Assembly (NCBI RefSeq): GCF_030385785.1 | Contig: NZ_JAUEDK010000029.1 | Coordinates: 1-61,686 of the forward strand | From: Crenobacter oryzisoli | GTDB taxonomy: Bacteria > Pseudomonadota > Gammaproteobacteria > Burkholderiales > Chromobacteriaceae | Reading direction: 5' to 3' | DNA: 61,686 nucleotides | In this document: positions 1 through 7,966 of the stretch, in pieces | How positions within the stretch are numbered: the first letter of the stretch is position 1 | Layout of the letters: each line of letters starts with the position of its first letter | Program-made: the position numbers and the translations under genes | Notes under the pieces: model-generated | Database searches by the model: none | What the model was told of the DNA's origin: nothing | Seen by the model: the letters and a program-made list of their open reading frames with translations, nothing else

Positions 1-1
1 G

Positions 2-289
2 TTTGTGATCGTCGATGGCCATCCGATCCACAAGGCGAAGCTGGTCAGGGACTATGTGGAGAGCTTGGAAGGCAAGCTCAACCTGTTCTACTTGCCGCCT
101 TACTCGCCGCAACTGAATCCGGACGAGCAGGTCTGGGCGCACGTGAAGCGCCAGGTATCAAAGCGTCTGGTGCAAAACCATGAGGAAATGAAGCGGCTAG
201 CAATCGGCGCCTTGCGTCGAATCCAAAAGCTACCCGGGCTGGTGAAATCGTTCTTCCGCCAGCCTGAGTGCCAATATGCCTGCCAGTGA
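2..289 (+). CDS. IS630-family transposase, C-terminal fragment (cut by window edge)
   Basis: The reading frame is already open at base 2, so the start lies outside the window; the GTG at 5 is internal. The 95 visible residues carry the end of a DDE superfamily endonuclease: a VDGHPIHK stretch (the second catalytic Asp region), then YLPPYSPQLNPDEQVWAHVK, which contains the LNP(D/I)E catalytic Glu motif typical of IS630/Tc1-mariner enzymes. It would cut and paste the insertion sequence at TA dinucleotides. The protein ends normally at a TGA, so the 3' half looks intact. The terminal inverted repeat cannot be verified because the other end is missing. It borders an AT-rich accessory patch. Confidence 0.85.
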   Translation, partial: FVIVDGHPIHKAKLVRDYVESLEGKLNLFYLPPYSPQLNPDEQVWAHVKRQVSKRLVQNHEEMKRLAIGALRRIQKLPGLVKSFFRQPECQYACQ

Positions 290-716
290 CAATACTTTTG
301 CAAAGCTTAGTAACACCCCGATTCCTCGCCCACCGGGTAGCGACTCGGCCGCCTTAAACCGACTTCGATTTAATCAGGCATTCTTCTATCAATAAAATCG
401 AAGTATTTTATTCCATTGATCATTAGCGCCAAGATTTTCAATCAAACGCTAGGTCGGCTGAAATAAATACATTGCATCAGTAGAATTGCTGGTGATGGTT
501 GAAACGTCTTCATGCGCTCTATTTGCCTTCTTTCATAGTGCCGAAAGGCATTCAAGCAGTGACAAAAAACGCAACGACAACCCTAATCATTTGCAAGACT
601 TTCTTGAAAATATTTGCATGTTATCTTGAAATAAACGCGAATACCCACTTGCGCATGACTCTGCCGTCTGCAATACCTGATATTGGTAGACTTGCTTATT
701 CGTCAGGGAGGCTGTC
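290..716. other. AT-rich intergenic region with a terminator-like hairpin
   Basis: No convincing gene. Bases 362-371 and 395-404 form a perfect 10-bp inverted repeat (ACTTCGATTT / AAATCGAAGT) with a 23-base loop, followed by ATTTTATT, and may end transcription leaving the transposase. Composition is clearly more AT-rich than the chromosome to the right. An open frame at 499-738 has no ribosome binding site and no protein-like composition. The right end holds the promoter region of the secreted protein at 717. Confidence 0.5.
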
Positions 717-1475
717 ATGCCAACTTTTCACAGAGTGATCATCGCAACCATTCTCACCCTTACATTCGGAATGGCAGTCGCAGCGGACGACAATATCATA
801 AACAATCCGCCACAAAAATTGGGCATGAGCTCGCCCAAAGATCTGCAACGCAGCCTTCCCCCCATCACCCCCATCACCGTCGCTGTCAATCTGGGCATGA
901 TCAAGATTCAGAGTTATGAAGGCTATTATCTTCAAGCACGCCCCTATAATGGCGAGCTTCATGACAGCCGCATGCGTGCAACCCAAGAAACCTGGTTCTT
1001 GATACAAGTTGAAGCGGCCAAAAACATTTACGCCCTATACAACTGGGAAAACGGTAAATTCCTGAGCAAGACCAGCAATGGCTGCGCCACCGCAAGCAGT
1101 ACGGCATTGGGGCCAACGGAGAAATGGATTCTTGAATCGGGCCGCCCCTTCGGCATGGGGCATTCCGTCATCATCCGGTCGGCCTTTGACAGCACGATCC
1201 TCAACACCAACCCGGCGAGACAGAACGACAGCATTTGCCACGGCGAAATCGTCGCCCGCGACAATTGGAGCAAAGACGGCAATGCGGCCGGCAAGCTGAA
1301 AATACCCAGCGACTACGACTGGGGCGGCTGGTGGATCATTTCGAAAGCTGGCATACCGGAAAAAGGGGAAAAGACCTGGAACAGCGTCGGCGGAGCCGTG
1401 CTAGGGATCAGTAACAACATCAACCCTGCGGATATACAGACCGTTTTTATGGCACTGGAGAGCGGTAAGAATTAA
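717..1475 (+). CDS. Secreted protein of unknown function, possibly beta-trefoil
   Basis: 252 residues. An AGGGAGG ribosome binding site lies just upstream of the ATG. Residues 1 to about 22 are a clear Sec signal peptide (hydrophobic core ending AVAADD), so the product should be periplasmic or exported. The mature part has repeated aromatic/glycine patterns such as IQSYEGYYLQA, FLSKTSNG and EKWILESG, spaced about 40-50 residues, like the repeated strands of fascin or ricin-B beta-trefoils; this fold is inference only. No catalytic motif is visible and I do not recognise the family. It lies alone between the insertion sequence fragment and the ParA pair, in a region of lower GC, and is probably accessory. 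Confidence 0.6.
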   Translation: MPTFHRVIIATILTLTFGMAVAADDNIINNPPQKLGMSSPKDLQRSLPPITPITVAVNLGMIKIQSYEGYYLQARPYNGELHDSRMRATQETWFLIQVEAAKNIYALYNWENGKFLSKTSNGCATASSTALGPTEKWILESGRPFGMGHSVIIRSAFDSTILNTNPARQNDSICHGEIVARDNWSKDGNAAGKLKIPSDYDWGGWWIISKAGIPEKGEKTWNSVGGAVLGISNNINPADIQTVFMALESGKN

Positions 1476-1528
1476 TCACCGGACAGCGCTTCCGCTTGCC
1501 GACATGTCTGGCCATCCCCACAGAATGC

Positions 1529-1610
1529 GGTAGAGCGGAGCGTAGCCCATCGGTTTCATCGCAGAGAAGGGATTGATGGGTTACGGCACAAGTGCCTTCA
1601 CCCATCCTAC
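1529..1610. repeat. REP-like palindromic repeat
   Basis: CGTAGCCCATC at 1541-1551 pairs with GATGGGTTACG at 1575-1585 with a single mismatch, and a third related block, CACCCATCCTAC, ends at 1610. The pattern of GTAGGATGGGT / ACCCATC blocks resembles widespread proteobacterial repetitive extragenic sequences. It lies between convergent genes, where such repeats commonly act as transcription or mRNA end points. Confidence 0.45.
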
Positions 1611-1639
1611 TCGCCTATACAAGATAGCATATAAATTTA

Positions 1640-2038
1640 TTATACTTCACTGCCACGGATAGCTGCAGATCTGAGCCTTGCGCCAACTGTTGACTCGACA
1701 ATTTTGTCGACAATGTCCTCTGATTTATCTTGCCTCGACACAGCCACATCCAAATGCCGTGCGATTAACTCAAGTTTCCTCTTATTCTTCGCAAGCTCTC
1801 GAAGATAATCGCCAGCAGCTGCTCTATCAGAAAATTCACTTAATTTCTGAGCAGCACTCACAACGTCTACCACCTCTGGCTGCACTTCGCCTTTTATTCC
1901 CATCCGATTTTTTGTTATTTTAATCTCAAGAGAATGAGTTCCCACTAGAATTTTATTAATCTCATCATCAGAGAGATTTCGGATAGAGTCAGCAAACCTA
2001 ATAAGCAACTCGCTGATCGCAATCGATTTGGCATTCAT
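1640..2038 (-). CDS. Small protein coupled to ParA, function unknown
   Basis: 132 residues, AT-rich codon use. Its ATG overlaps the stop codon of the upstream ParA gene by one base (TAATG on the minus strand), so the two are almost certainly co-translated. The sequence is charged and predicted helical: an N-terminal helical part (residues 1-35), a short beta-like piece with HSLEIKITKNR, then a long Lys/Arg/Glu-rich helical region from about residue 55. No ParB nuclease, helix-turn-helix or ribbon-helix-helix signature is obvious. Its position makes it a candidate for the ParB/adaptor role that activates the ParA ATPase, but this is inference. Confidence 0.6.
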   Translation of the reverse strand: MNAKSIAISELLIRFADSIRNLSDDEINKILVGTHSLEIKITKNRMGIKGEVQPEVVDVVSAAQKLSEFSDRAAAGDYLRELAKNKRKLELIARHLDVAVSRQDKSEDIVDKIVESTVGARLRSAAIRGSEV

Positions 2039-2958
2039 TAAATATCTCCAAGCCGACCTTCAAACTCATTGACTACGGCCTCAATCTCATCAACAATATC
2101 AGAATGAGTTGCATTTGAATATGCCGTTAACACAACTGGCCGCAAATTTTGCGGAGCATCCGCAAAAATAGTTTTATTTTCACGGAAATAATTTTCAAAC
2201 ACCACAATACCATCCCTTTTCGTCTGGGCAATAAACTGCCTTTGCGCTGCAATAGGTTGCCCAGATGTGATCTGAATCATAGTGAATATAACGCCCAAAA
2301 CTTCCGGAGAAATCCTTTCTTTATCCTGGTCCGTGAATTCATTAAATTCCCTCACTAGCTCATTAAGGCTACGCTGCAAATAGTCAATACCTAGGGTCGA
2401 AAGGTAGTCCGGCTTTGCAGGAATGAGAATTTTCTCGCTTGCAATTATAGCGTTCTTTGTGACGATATTAAAATTTGGCGGACAATCAATCAGCACATAA
2501 TCATAATTCATTGAAGCCAAATCTTTTACGGCCTGTCGGAGCCTGCCATGAACTTTAATATAGTTCTTTTTCGTCTGTTGCAGGTTTGCACCGCCAAGCA
2601 AGGTGGCAAGTTCCAAGTCAACATTAATCAAGCCAAGATGAGAAGAAATCAAGTCTAGCTTGCCGCCATTTTTATCGACCTGATTATTAACAATTTCAGG
2701 CGAGATGACGAGCGAGGCCAGCGGTGGCGGCTCATCGCTTTCTGCAATTGCATCGAACCAGCTCTTAATGGTCTTATTATCTTTAAGGCTCTCATCCCAA
2801 TAATCGGGCCTAACAAATGAAAAAGTAAGGCTCGCCTGAGCATCAGTATCGATGATTAGAACTTTCTTTCCTCTAAAAGCAAGTTCTGCTCCAATATTAG
2901 CCGTGACAGTAGTCTTGCCAACACCACCTTTGTAATTAATAACCGCGATTATTTCCAT
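2038..2958 (-). CDS. ParA/Soj-type ATPase
   Basis: 306 residues from the ATG at 2958, chosen over the ATG at 2973 because a GGGAG ribosome binding site lies 5 bases before it and the protein then begins directly with MEIIAVINYKGGVGKTT. That is the deviant Walker A motif (KGGVGKTT) of ParA/MinD ATPases. Walker A' (DTDAQASLT, near residue 40) and Walker B (YVLIDCPPN, about 155) are present. There is no N-terminal DNA-binding extension, so it resembles Soj/type-Ib ParAs, which bind DNA nonspecifically as ATP dimers and move cargo. It is larger than minimal Soj, with an insert after residue 45. Its partner is the coupled small gene and not parB. It could segregate a mobile element or position a complex. 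Codon use is AT-rich, unlike valS next door. Confidence 0.85.
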   Translation of the reverse strand: MEIIAVINYKGGVGKTTVTANIGAELAFRGKKVLIIDTDAQASLTFSFVRPDYWDESLKDNKTIKSWFDAIAESDEPPPLASLVISPEIVNNQVDKNGGKLDLISSHLGLINVDLELATLLGGANLQQTKKNYIKVHGRLRQAVKDLASMNYDYVLIDCPPNFNIVTKNAIIASEKILIPAKPDYLSTLGIDYLQRSLNELVREFNEFTDQDKERISPEVLGVIFTMIQITSGQPIAAQRQFIAQTKRDGIVVFENYFRENKTIFADAPQNLRPVVLTAYSNATHSDIVDEIEAVVNEFEGRLGDI

Positions 2959-3132
2959 AACCTCTCCCAGCATTTTGTTTGTTAGGAAAAACTTGACTAA
3001 TTACCTGTGGCAAGATCTGCAATTGAAGTAACGCCTAGCAAACTGTAAAGACTAGCATCACGCCAAACGCATTACACATCTTACGCAATAAAATCATACA
3101 GCATAATTCTATTACATGGACCATTTCACAAG
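2959..3132. promoter_or_regulatory. Probable promoter region of the parA pair
   Basis: An AT-rich 170-base gap upstream of the minus-strand parA gene. It must hold the promoter of the two-gene unit, because the strong terminator at 3133-3160 blocks reading from valS. I see no clear operator, no iterons and no parS-like repeat. Confidence 0.35.
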
Positions 3133-3160
3133 AAAAAGGCCGCCATTCCTGGCGGCCTTT
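3133..3160 (-). terminator. Intrinsic terminator of valS
   Basis: AAAGGCCGCC and GGCGGCCTTT form a perfect 10-bp stem with a 6-base loop; on the minus strand it is followed by a T-run (CCTTTTTCT). It lies 20 bases past the valS stop. Confidence 0.9.
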
Positions 3161-3179
3161 CGTTCGCTTGTTGCAGTGA

Positions 3180-5993
3180 TCAAGCAAGCTTGGCGAGTTG
3201 CCCCTTCAGCTTCTCCAGTTTGTCGCTGAATTCAGCCAGCTGCGCACGGTCGCGCTCGACCAGATGCGTCGGTGCCTTGTCGGTGTAACCCGGCTTTTCC
3301 AGCTTTGCGGTCAGCTTGGCCAGATCCGCTTCCACCTTGCCGATTTCCTTGGTCAAGCGGGCGGTTTCGGCGGCCTTGTCGATTTCCACCTTCAGCATCA
3401 GGCGGGCTTCGCCGGCGATCGCCACCGGGGCGTCGTCTTCCGGCAGCTTGGCGACGATGGTGGCGTCGGACAGGCGGGCCAGCAGCTTCAGGTACGGCAG
3501 GAAGTCGGCGTTGGCGACATCGCCTTCGACGAACAGCGGCGCTTTCACCGCCGGGCCCAGGCCCATTTCGCCGCGCAGGTTACGCACCGCGTTGACCATG
3601 TCCTTGAAGGCATCCATGCGCGCGTTGGCGGCGGCATCGATCTTCTCCGGCGCGGCCACCGGCCAGGCGGCCAGCATGACCGAATCGGTCTTCTTGGCGT
3701 TTGCCAGCGGCGCAACGGCCTGCCACAGCTCTTCGGTGATGAACGGCATGATCGGATGGATCAGGCGTAGCACCACTTCCAGCACGCGCACCAGGGTGCG
3801 GCGGGTGGCGCGTTGCTGGGCTTCGTTGCCGTTTTGCAACTGAACCTTGGTCAGCTCCACGTACCAGTCGCAGTATTCGTTCCAGACGAATTCGTACAGC
3901 GCCTGGGCGGCGATGTCGAAGCGGTAGGTGTCGAGCGCCTCGGTGACGGCGGCTTCCACTTCCTGCAGGCGGCCGATCATCCACTTGTCGACGAAGCTGA
4001 ATTCCAGCGGCAGCGATTCGTCCTGGCCGCAGTCCTTGCCTTCCACATTCATCAGCACGAAGCGGGTGGCGTTCCACAGCTTGTTGCAGAAGTTGCGGTA
4101 GCCTTCGGCACGCTTGAAGTCGAAGTTGACCGAACGGCCCAGCGTGGCGTAGCTGGCCATGGTGAAGCGCAGCGCGTCACTGCCGTAGGCCGGGATGCCT
4201 TCCGGGAACAGCTTTTCGGTAGCCTTGGCGATCTGAGGGGCCTTTTCCGGACGGCGCAGGCCGGTGGTGCGCTTGGCAACCAGGGTTTCCAGGTCGATGC
4301 CGTCGATCAGGTCCACCGGGTCGATCACGTTGCCCTCGGACTTGGACATCTTCTTGCCTTCGTGGTCGCGCACCATGCCGTGGATATACACGTCCTTGAA
4401 CGGCACTTTGCCGCAGAAGTGCGAGGTCATCATGATCATCCGGGCGACCCAGAAGAAGATGATCTCGTAGCCGGTCACCAGCACGTTGGACGGCAGGAAG
4501 GCGCGCAGCTCGGCGGTGTCGTTCGGCCAACCCAGGGTGCTGAACGGCACGAGCGCGGAGCTGAACCAAGTGTCGAGCACGTCGTCGTCGCGACGCAGCG
4601 TCTTGCCCGGCGCCTTGGCCTGGGCTTCCGCCTCGGTACGGGCCACGTAGACCTTGCCGTCTTCGTCGTACCAGGCCGGGATTTGGTGACCCCACCACAG
4701 CTGGCGGCTGATACACCAGTCCTGGATGTTGTTCATCCACTGGTTGTAGGTGTTGACCCAGTTTTCCGGGATGAAGCGCACTTCGCCCGATTCGACCGCG
4801 TCGATGGCTTTCTGAGTGATGCTCTTGCCGGTGGCGTCGCCGTCGGCAACCTTGGTCATTGCCACGAACCACTGGTCGGTCAGCAGCGGTTCGATCACCG
4901 AGCCGGTACGGTCGCCGCGCGGCACCATCAGCTTGTGCGGCTTGGTTTCCAGCAGCAGGCCGACGGCTTCCAAGTCGGCCAGCATGGCCTTGCGCGCCTC
5001 GGCGGTGGTGAGGCCGGCGTAGGCGGCCGGCAGGTCGATACTGCCTTGCACCGAGCCGTCGAAGCCGAACACTTGGGCCTTGTCCAGCATGGTGGCCTGC
5101 AGGCTCATCACATTGATCAAGGCGGTGTTGTGACGCTTGCCGACCTGGTAGTCGTTGAAGTCGTGCGCCGGGGTGATCTTGACGAAGCCGGTGCCGAAAG
5201 CGGCGTCGACGTAGTCGTCGGCGATCACCGGGATCTGGCGGCCGGTCAGCGGCAGTTCCAGCATCTTGCCGAGCAGGTGCTGGTAGCGCTCATCGGTCGG
5301 GTTGATCGCGACGGCCACGTCGCCCAGCAGGGTTTCCGGGCGGGTGGTGGCCACGGTGACGAATTCGTCGCTGCCCACCACCGGGTACTTGATGTGCCAC
5401 ATCTTGCCGTCTTCTTCCTCGGAGATCACTTCGAGGTCGGACACGGCGGTGCCCAGTTTCGGGTCCCAGTTCACCAGGCGCTTGCCACGGTAGATCAGGC
5501 CCTGTTCGAACAGGCGCACGAACACTTCGCTGACGATACCGGCGCGGGTGTCGTCCATGGTGAAGTATTCACGGCTCCAGTCCACCGAGCAGCCGACGCG
5601 GCGCATCTGGCTGGTGATGGTGCCGCCGGAGACGTTCTTCCATTCCCACACCTTGCTGATGAAGGCGTCGCGGCCCAGGTCGTGGCGCGACACGCCCTGC
5701 TCGCCCAGCTGGCGCTCGACGACGATCTGGGTGGCGATGCCGGCATGGTCGGTGCCCGGCACCCACAGGGTGTTGTTGCCCTTCATGCGGTAGTAGCGGG
5801 TCAGGCCATCCATGATGGTCTGGTTGAAGGCGTGGCCCATGTGCAGCGTGCCGGTGACGTTGGGCGGCGGCAGCTGGATCGAGAACGAGGGCTTGTTCTC
5901 GTCCATATGCGGCTGGAAGTAGCCGGCCTGTTCCCACTGGTCGTACCAGCGACGTTCGATGTTGCCCGGTTCGAAGCTTTTGTCGAGTTCCAT
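3180..5993 (-). CDS. valS: Valine--tRNA ligase
   Basis: 937 residues, close to the usual bacterial length. It is a cytoplasmic class Ia aminoacyl-tRNA synthetase joining valine to tRNA-Val. The ATP-binding HIGH motif appears as HMGH at residues 51-54 after [10 protein letters not shown], and the KMSKS loop as KKMSKSEGN near residue 546. Between them lies the CP1 editing domain that hydrolyses mischarged threonine. The anticodon-binding helical domain follows, and the last about 65 residues are the Lys/Glu-rich coiled coil typical of ValRS. The ATG start is preceded by CAAGG. It stands alone, with its own terminator. Confidence 0.98.
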   Translation of the reverse strand: MELDKSFEPGNIERRWYDQWEQAGYFQPHMDENKPSFSIQLPPPNVTGTLHMGHAFNQTIMDGLTRYYRMKGNNTLWVPGTDHAGIATQIVVERQLGEQGVSRHDLGRDAFISKVWEWKNVSGGTITSQMRRVGCSVDWSREYFTMDDTRAGIVSEVFVRLFEQGLIYRGKRLVNWDPKLGTAVSDLEVISEEEDGKMWHIKYPVVGSDEFVTVATTRPETLLGDVAVAINPTDERYQHLLGKMLELPLTGRQIPVIADDYVDAAFGTGFVKITPAHDFNDYQVGKRHNTALINVMSLQATMLDKAQVFGFDGSVQGSIDLPAAYAGLTTAEARKAMLADLEAVGLLLETKPHKLMVPRGDRTGSVIEPLLTDQWFVAMTKVADGDATGKSITQKAIDAVESGEVRFIPENWVNTYNQWMNNIQDWCISRQLWWGHQIPAWYDEDGKVYVARTEAEAQAKAPGKTLRRDDDVLDTWFSSALVPFSTLGWPNDTAELRAFLPSNVLVTGYEIIFFWVARMIMMTSHFCGKVPFKDVYIHGMVRDHEGKKMSKSEGNVIDPVDLIDGIDLETLVAKRTTGLRRPEKAPQIAKATEKLFPEGIPAYGSDALRFTMASYATLGRSVNFDFKRAEGYRNFCNKLWNATRFVLMNVEGKDCGQDESLPLEFSFVDKWMIGRLQEVEAAVTEALDTYRFDIAAQALYEFVWNEYCDWYVELTKVQLQNGNEAQQRATRRTLVRVLEVVLRLIHPIMPFITEELWQAVAPLANAKKTDSVMLAAWPVAAPEKIDAAANARMDAFKDMVNAVRNLRGEMGLGPAVKAPLFVEGDVANADFLPYLKLLARLSDATIVAKLPEDDAPVAIAGEARLMLKVEIDKAAETARLTKEIGKVEADLAKLTAKLEKPGYTDKAPTHLVERDRAQLAEFSDKLEKLKGQLAKLA

Positions 5994-6570
5994 TGTGCGC
6001 CTTGGAAAATGCTTTTTATTTCAGATAAGGAAAATCTACTGATGGCGAGCACAGCTCGCCGATCAAGAATGACGGATCGGGTGCATTGTAGCAGCAGCCG
6101 CCCTGGCAGGCACCGTGCCATACCGCGCCGACCAGCCAAGCCGGGGCGATGCGCCTTGGCCCGCGAGGCGGCCAATGGACGGCGACTCGCTGTGGCTTAT
6201 CCTATGGCACCCCTACTGTGCGGCTGGCAGCCATACCTACTGCTGAAAGAGCCGGAATGCACCCTTTTCTATGGGATGCCTCGCAGAGATCATGCCGCTC
6301 AACATATCGCTTTGTCGTTCTTCAACACGCCGAAAAATGACGGCAATGCACCGCCCTGGCACCCGTTAGCCAAAAAAAGTGGCCCTGCGCGCGTAAGTGG
6401 CAAAGCCTTGCCAGGCAAGGCTTGACGTTAGACGTTATATCCAGTTGAAGCTAGCGATTAGGAACTTGTCGGTCGCGCAGCGGGTCTAGCCTAGACGGGC
6501 CGGGTTAACCCTAGGCGTTTTCCCGGCGAGCCTCTGGATTGTCCAGCCACCTGAAAAGGAGAGGACTCAG
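5994..6570. other. Intergenic region with palindromes
   Basis: 577 bases between divergent genes; no gene is supportable. It contains the valS promoter side. Three palindromes stand out: AAGCCTTGCC-A-GGCAAGGCTT at 6403-6423 (10-bp arms, one-base loop), GTCTAG-C-CTAGAC at 6484-6496, and GGGTTAACCC at 6502-6511. The last two lie 60-90 bases before the gene at 6571 and could be protein binding sites or part of its promoter region. Confidence 0.4.
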
Positions 6571-7011
6571 ATGACTCCCACCCATTTCAGCAGGACTTTA
6601 CTCACCACCATCGTCACCAGCCTGATGCTGGCGTCCCCAGTCTTTGCCGCCGACCTTCCGTCGGTGCAGCAGTCCGGAAGGATCGAGTATCTGACTGGCG
6701 GTATTGGCAGCGATGAATCGAACGCGATGAAGGCCGAAGCGCGCCATTACCCATTGGCGATCGAAATGGCCAAGGGCCGCGAAGGTCACTATGTCGCCGA
6801 CGTCGACGTCGCGATCAGCAACGTCAAGGGCAAGCAAGTGTTCGAGGCCAACAGCACCGGACCATTCATGCTGGTGAAGCTGCCCCCTGGTAACTACATC
6901 GTCAAAGCCACGCTCGACGGCGTGACCAAACAACAGAAGGTCAACGTCGGTGCGCAGGGCAGCAAACATCTTTCCATCTCTTGGCCGGCCCCCGCAGGCT
7001 CCGCGCTCTGA
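6571..7011 (+). CDS. Secreted carboxypeptidase-regulatory-like domain protein
   Basis: 146 residues with a strong AAGGAGAGG ribosome binding site. Residues 1-26 form a signal peptide with an Ala-x-Ala cleavage site (SPVFAAD). The mature part ends in a beta-sandwich of the carboxypeptidase regulatory/CnaB-like type, visible as the GPFMLVKLPPGNYIVKATLDG stretch followed by TKQQKVNV. Such small periplasmic proteins are common in betaproteobacteria, and no enzymatic role is known or visible. It is a single-gene unit closed by a terminator at 7033. Confidence 0.75.
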   Translation: MTPTHFSRTLLTTIVTSLMLASPVFAADLPSVQQSGRIEYLTGGIGSDESNAMKAEARHYPLAIEMAKGREGHYVADVDVAISNVKGKQVFEANSTGPFMLVKLPPGNYIVKATLDGVTKQQKVNVGAQGSKHLSISWPAPAGSAL

Positions 7012-7032
7012 GCCCGGCTCGCGGGATTGACC

Positions 7033-7059
7033 AAACCGCCACCTTGCGTGGCGGTTTTT
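7033..7059 (+). terminator. Intrinsic terminator after the 6571 gene
   Basis: AAACCGCCAC and GTGGCGGTTT make a 10-bp stem with a 5-base loop followed by TTTTTC. It also separates the convergent Mut7-C gene. Confidence 0.9.
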
Positions 7060-7081
7060 CGTGCGTACGATTCGGCCTGTG

Positions 7082-7840
7082 TCAACCCGCGTCGTCGGGC
7101 GTTTGAGCAATCAGGGTATCGAGTAGCGCTCTCATCCGCTGCCAGTGAGAGCCCTCCCAGAACACTCGTCTGCAGACATCGCAGGTGATGAAGCGCTCCT
7201 GCTGTGCCAGCACCCCCGGAGGCACCCGTTCGACCACCTCCTCCCGGGCGACCTCGCGCAGCGGCGCATTGCACTCAATGCATAGGGTGAACGGCTGCAC
7301 GCTGCCTGCCAAATCGAGCCGCAAGAACAACTCTCGCAACTGCGCCTCCGGTCGCAGCGCCCTCACGTAGCAGCCGTGGCTGATGCTGCGCCGCTTCAAC
7401 AGCTCACGGTCGCGGGTCAACACGATACGATGCTCCCGCACCGCGATCGCTTCGATGTCCTCATCCGGATAACCGTTGTCGTATAACGTATCGAAGCCGG
7501 CCATGCGCAGCTTGTGCGCCAAGCCGCCGAGGTGGGCGTCGGCAATGAAGCGCGGTCGACGCAGCGGCGTCTCGCGTACCCGCAGCACCGGTCTGACATC
7601 GAACGCCTCGAACACCGGGTAGACCGCCACTTGGTCGCCATCCTGCAGCAGGCGGTCGAAACCGACCGACTCGCCGTTGACCAGAATCAGCTCGACCTCG
7701 GTATGCGGCACACCGAGCGCTTCGATCGAGTGCTTCACCGATGCATCCACCGCACAGATACGGTCGACCCTGCGCTGACGCTGATCCGGCGCGAGAAAGT
7801 CATTGAGTTCGGCGTAAAAGCGGAAAGTGACGGTAATCAT
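7082..7840 (-). CDS. Mut7-C RNase domain protein with N-terminal ubiquitin-like domain
   Basis: 252 residues from the ATG at 7840 (an upstream GTG at 7846 is less likely). Residues 1 to about 85 match the Mut7-C ubiquitin-like domain (MITVTFRFYAELNDF, ending in a DGDQVAVYPVF stretch as in ThiS/MoaD folds). Residues about 95-245 are the Mut7-C PIN-like nuclease domain, with conserved acids in FIADAHLGGLA, YDNGYPDEDI and LTRDRELL. A four-cysteine zinc ribbon (CIEC near 190, CDVC near 225) closes it. The family is predicted to cut RNA; its substrate in bacteria is not established. It is a monocistronic gene convergent with the 6571 gene. Confidence 0.85.
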   Translation of the reverse strand: MITVTFRFYAELNDFLAPDQRQRRVDRICAVDASVKHSIEALGVPHTEVELILVNGESVGFDRLLQDGDQVAVYPVFEAFDVRPVLRVRETPLRRPRFIADAHLGGLAHKLRMAGFDTLYDNGYPDEDIEAIAVREHRIVLTRDRELLKRRSISHGCYVRALRPEAQLRELFLRLDLAGSVQPFTLCIECNAPLREVAREEVVERVPPGVLAQQERFITCDVCRRVFWEGSHWQRMRALLDTLIAQTPDDAG

Positions 7841-7966
7841 GAGCACAGTATTGCACCTGAGCGCTCACAAGGTTGGCCGAGCCCACCCAAATGCCATATG
7901 GAATATCAATGCGCAATGTTATGATGCATTTCTCATAATGACATTTCAATAAAGGACGGCCCAAGC
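7841..7966 (+). promoter_or_regulatory. Promoter region of the macroglobulin-pbpC unit
   Basis: TATGAT at 7920-7925 fits a -10 element about 40 bases before the start codon; the -35 is weak. An AAAGGA ribosome binding site precedes the ATG at 7967. The spacer also serves the divergent Mut7-C gene. Confidence 0.4.

Noticed and set aside
499-738. 79-codon open frame before the secreted protein
   Set aside because: Overlaps the better supported gene at 717, lacks a ribosome binding site and has no protein-like pattern.
3813-6425. 870-codon open frame antisense to valS
   Set aside because: Composition and position are those of a codon-bias artefact; valS is certain.
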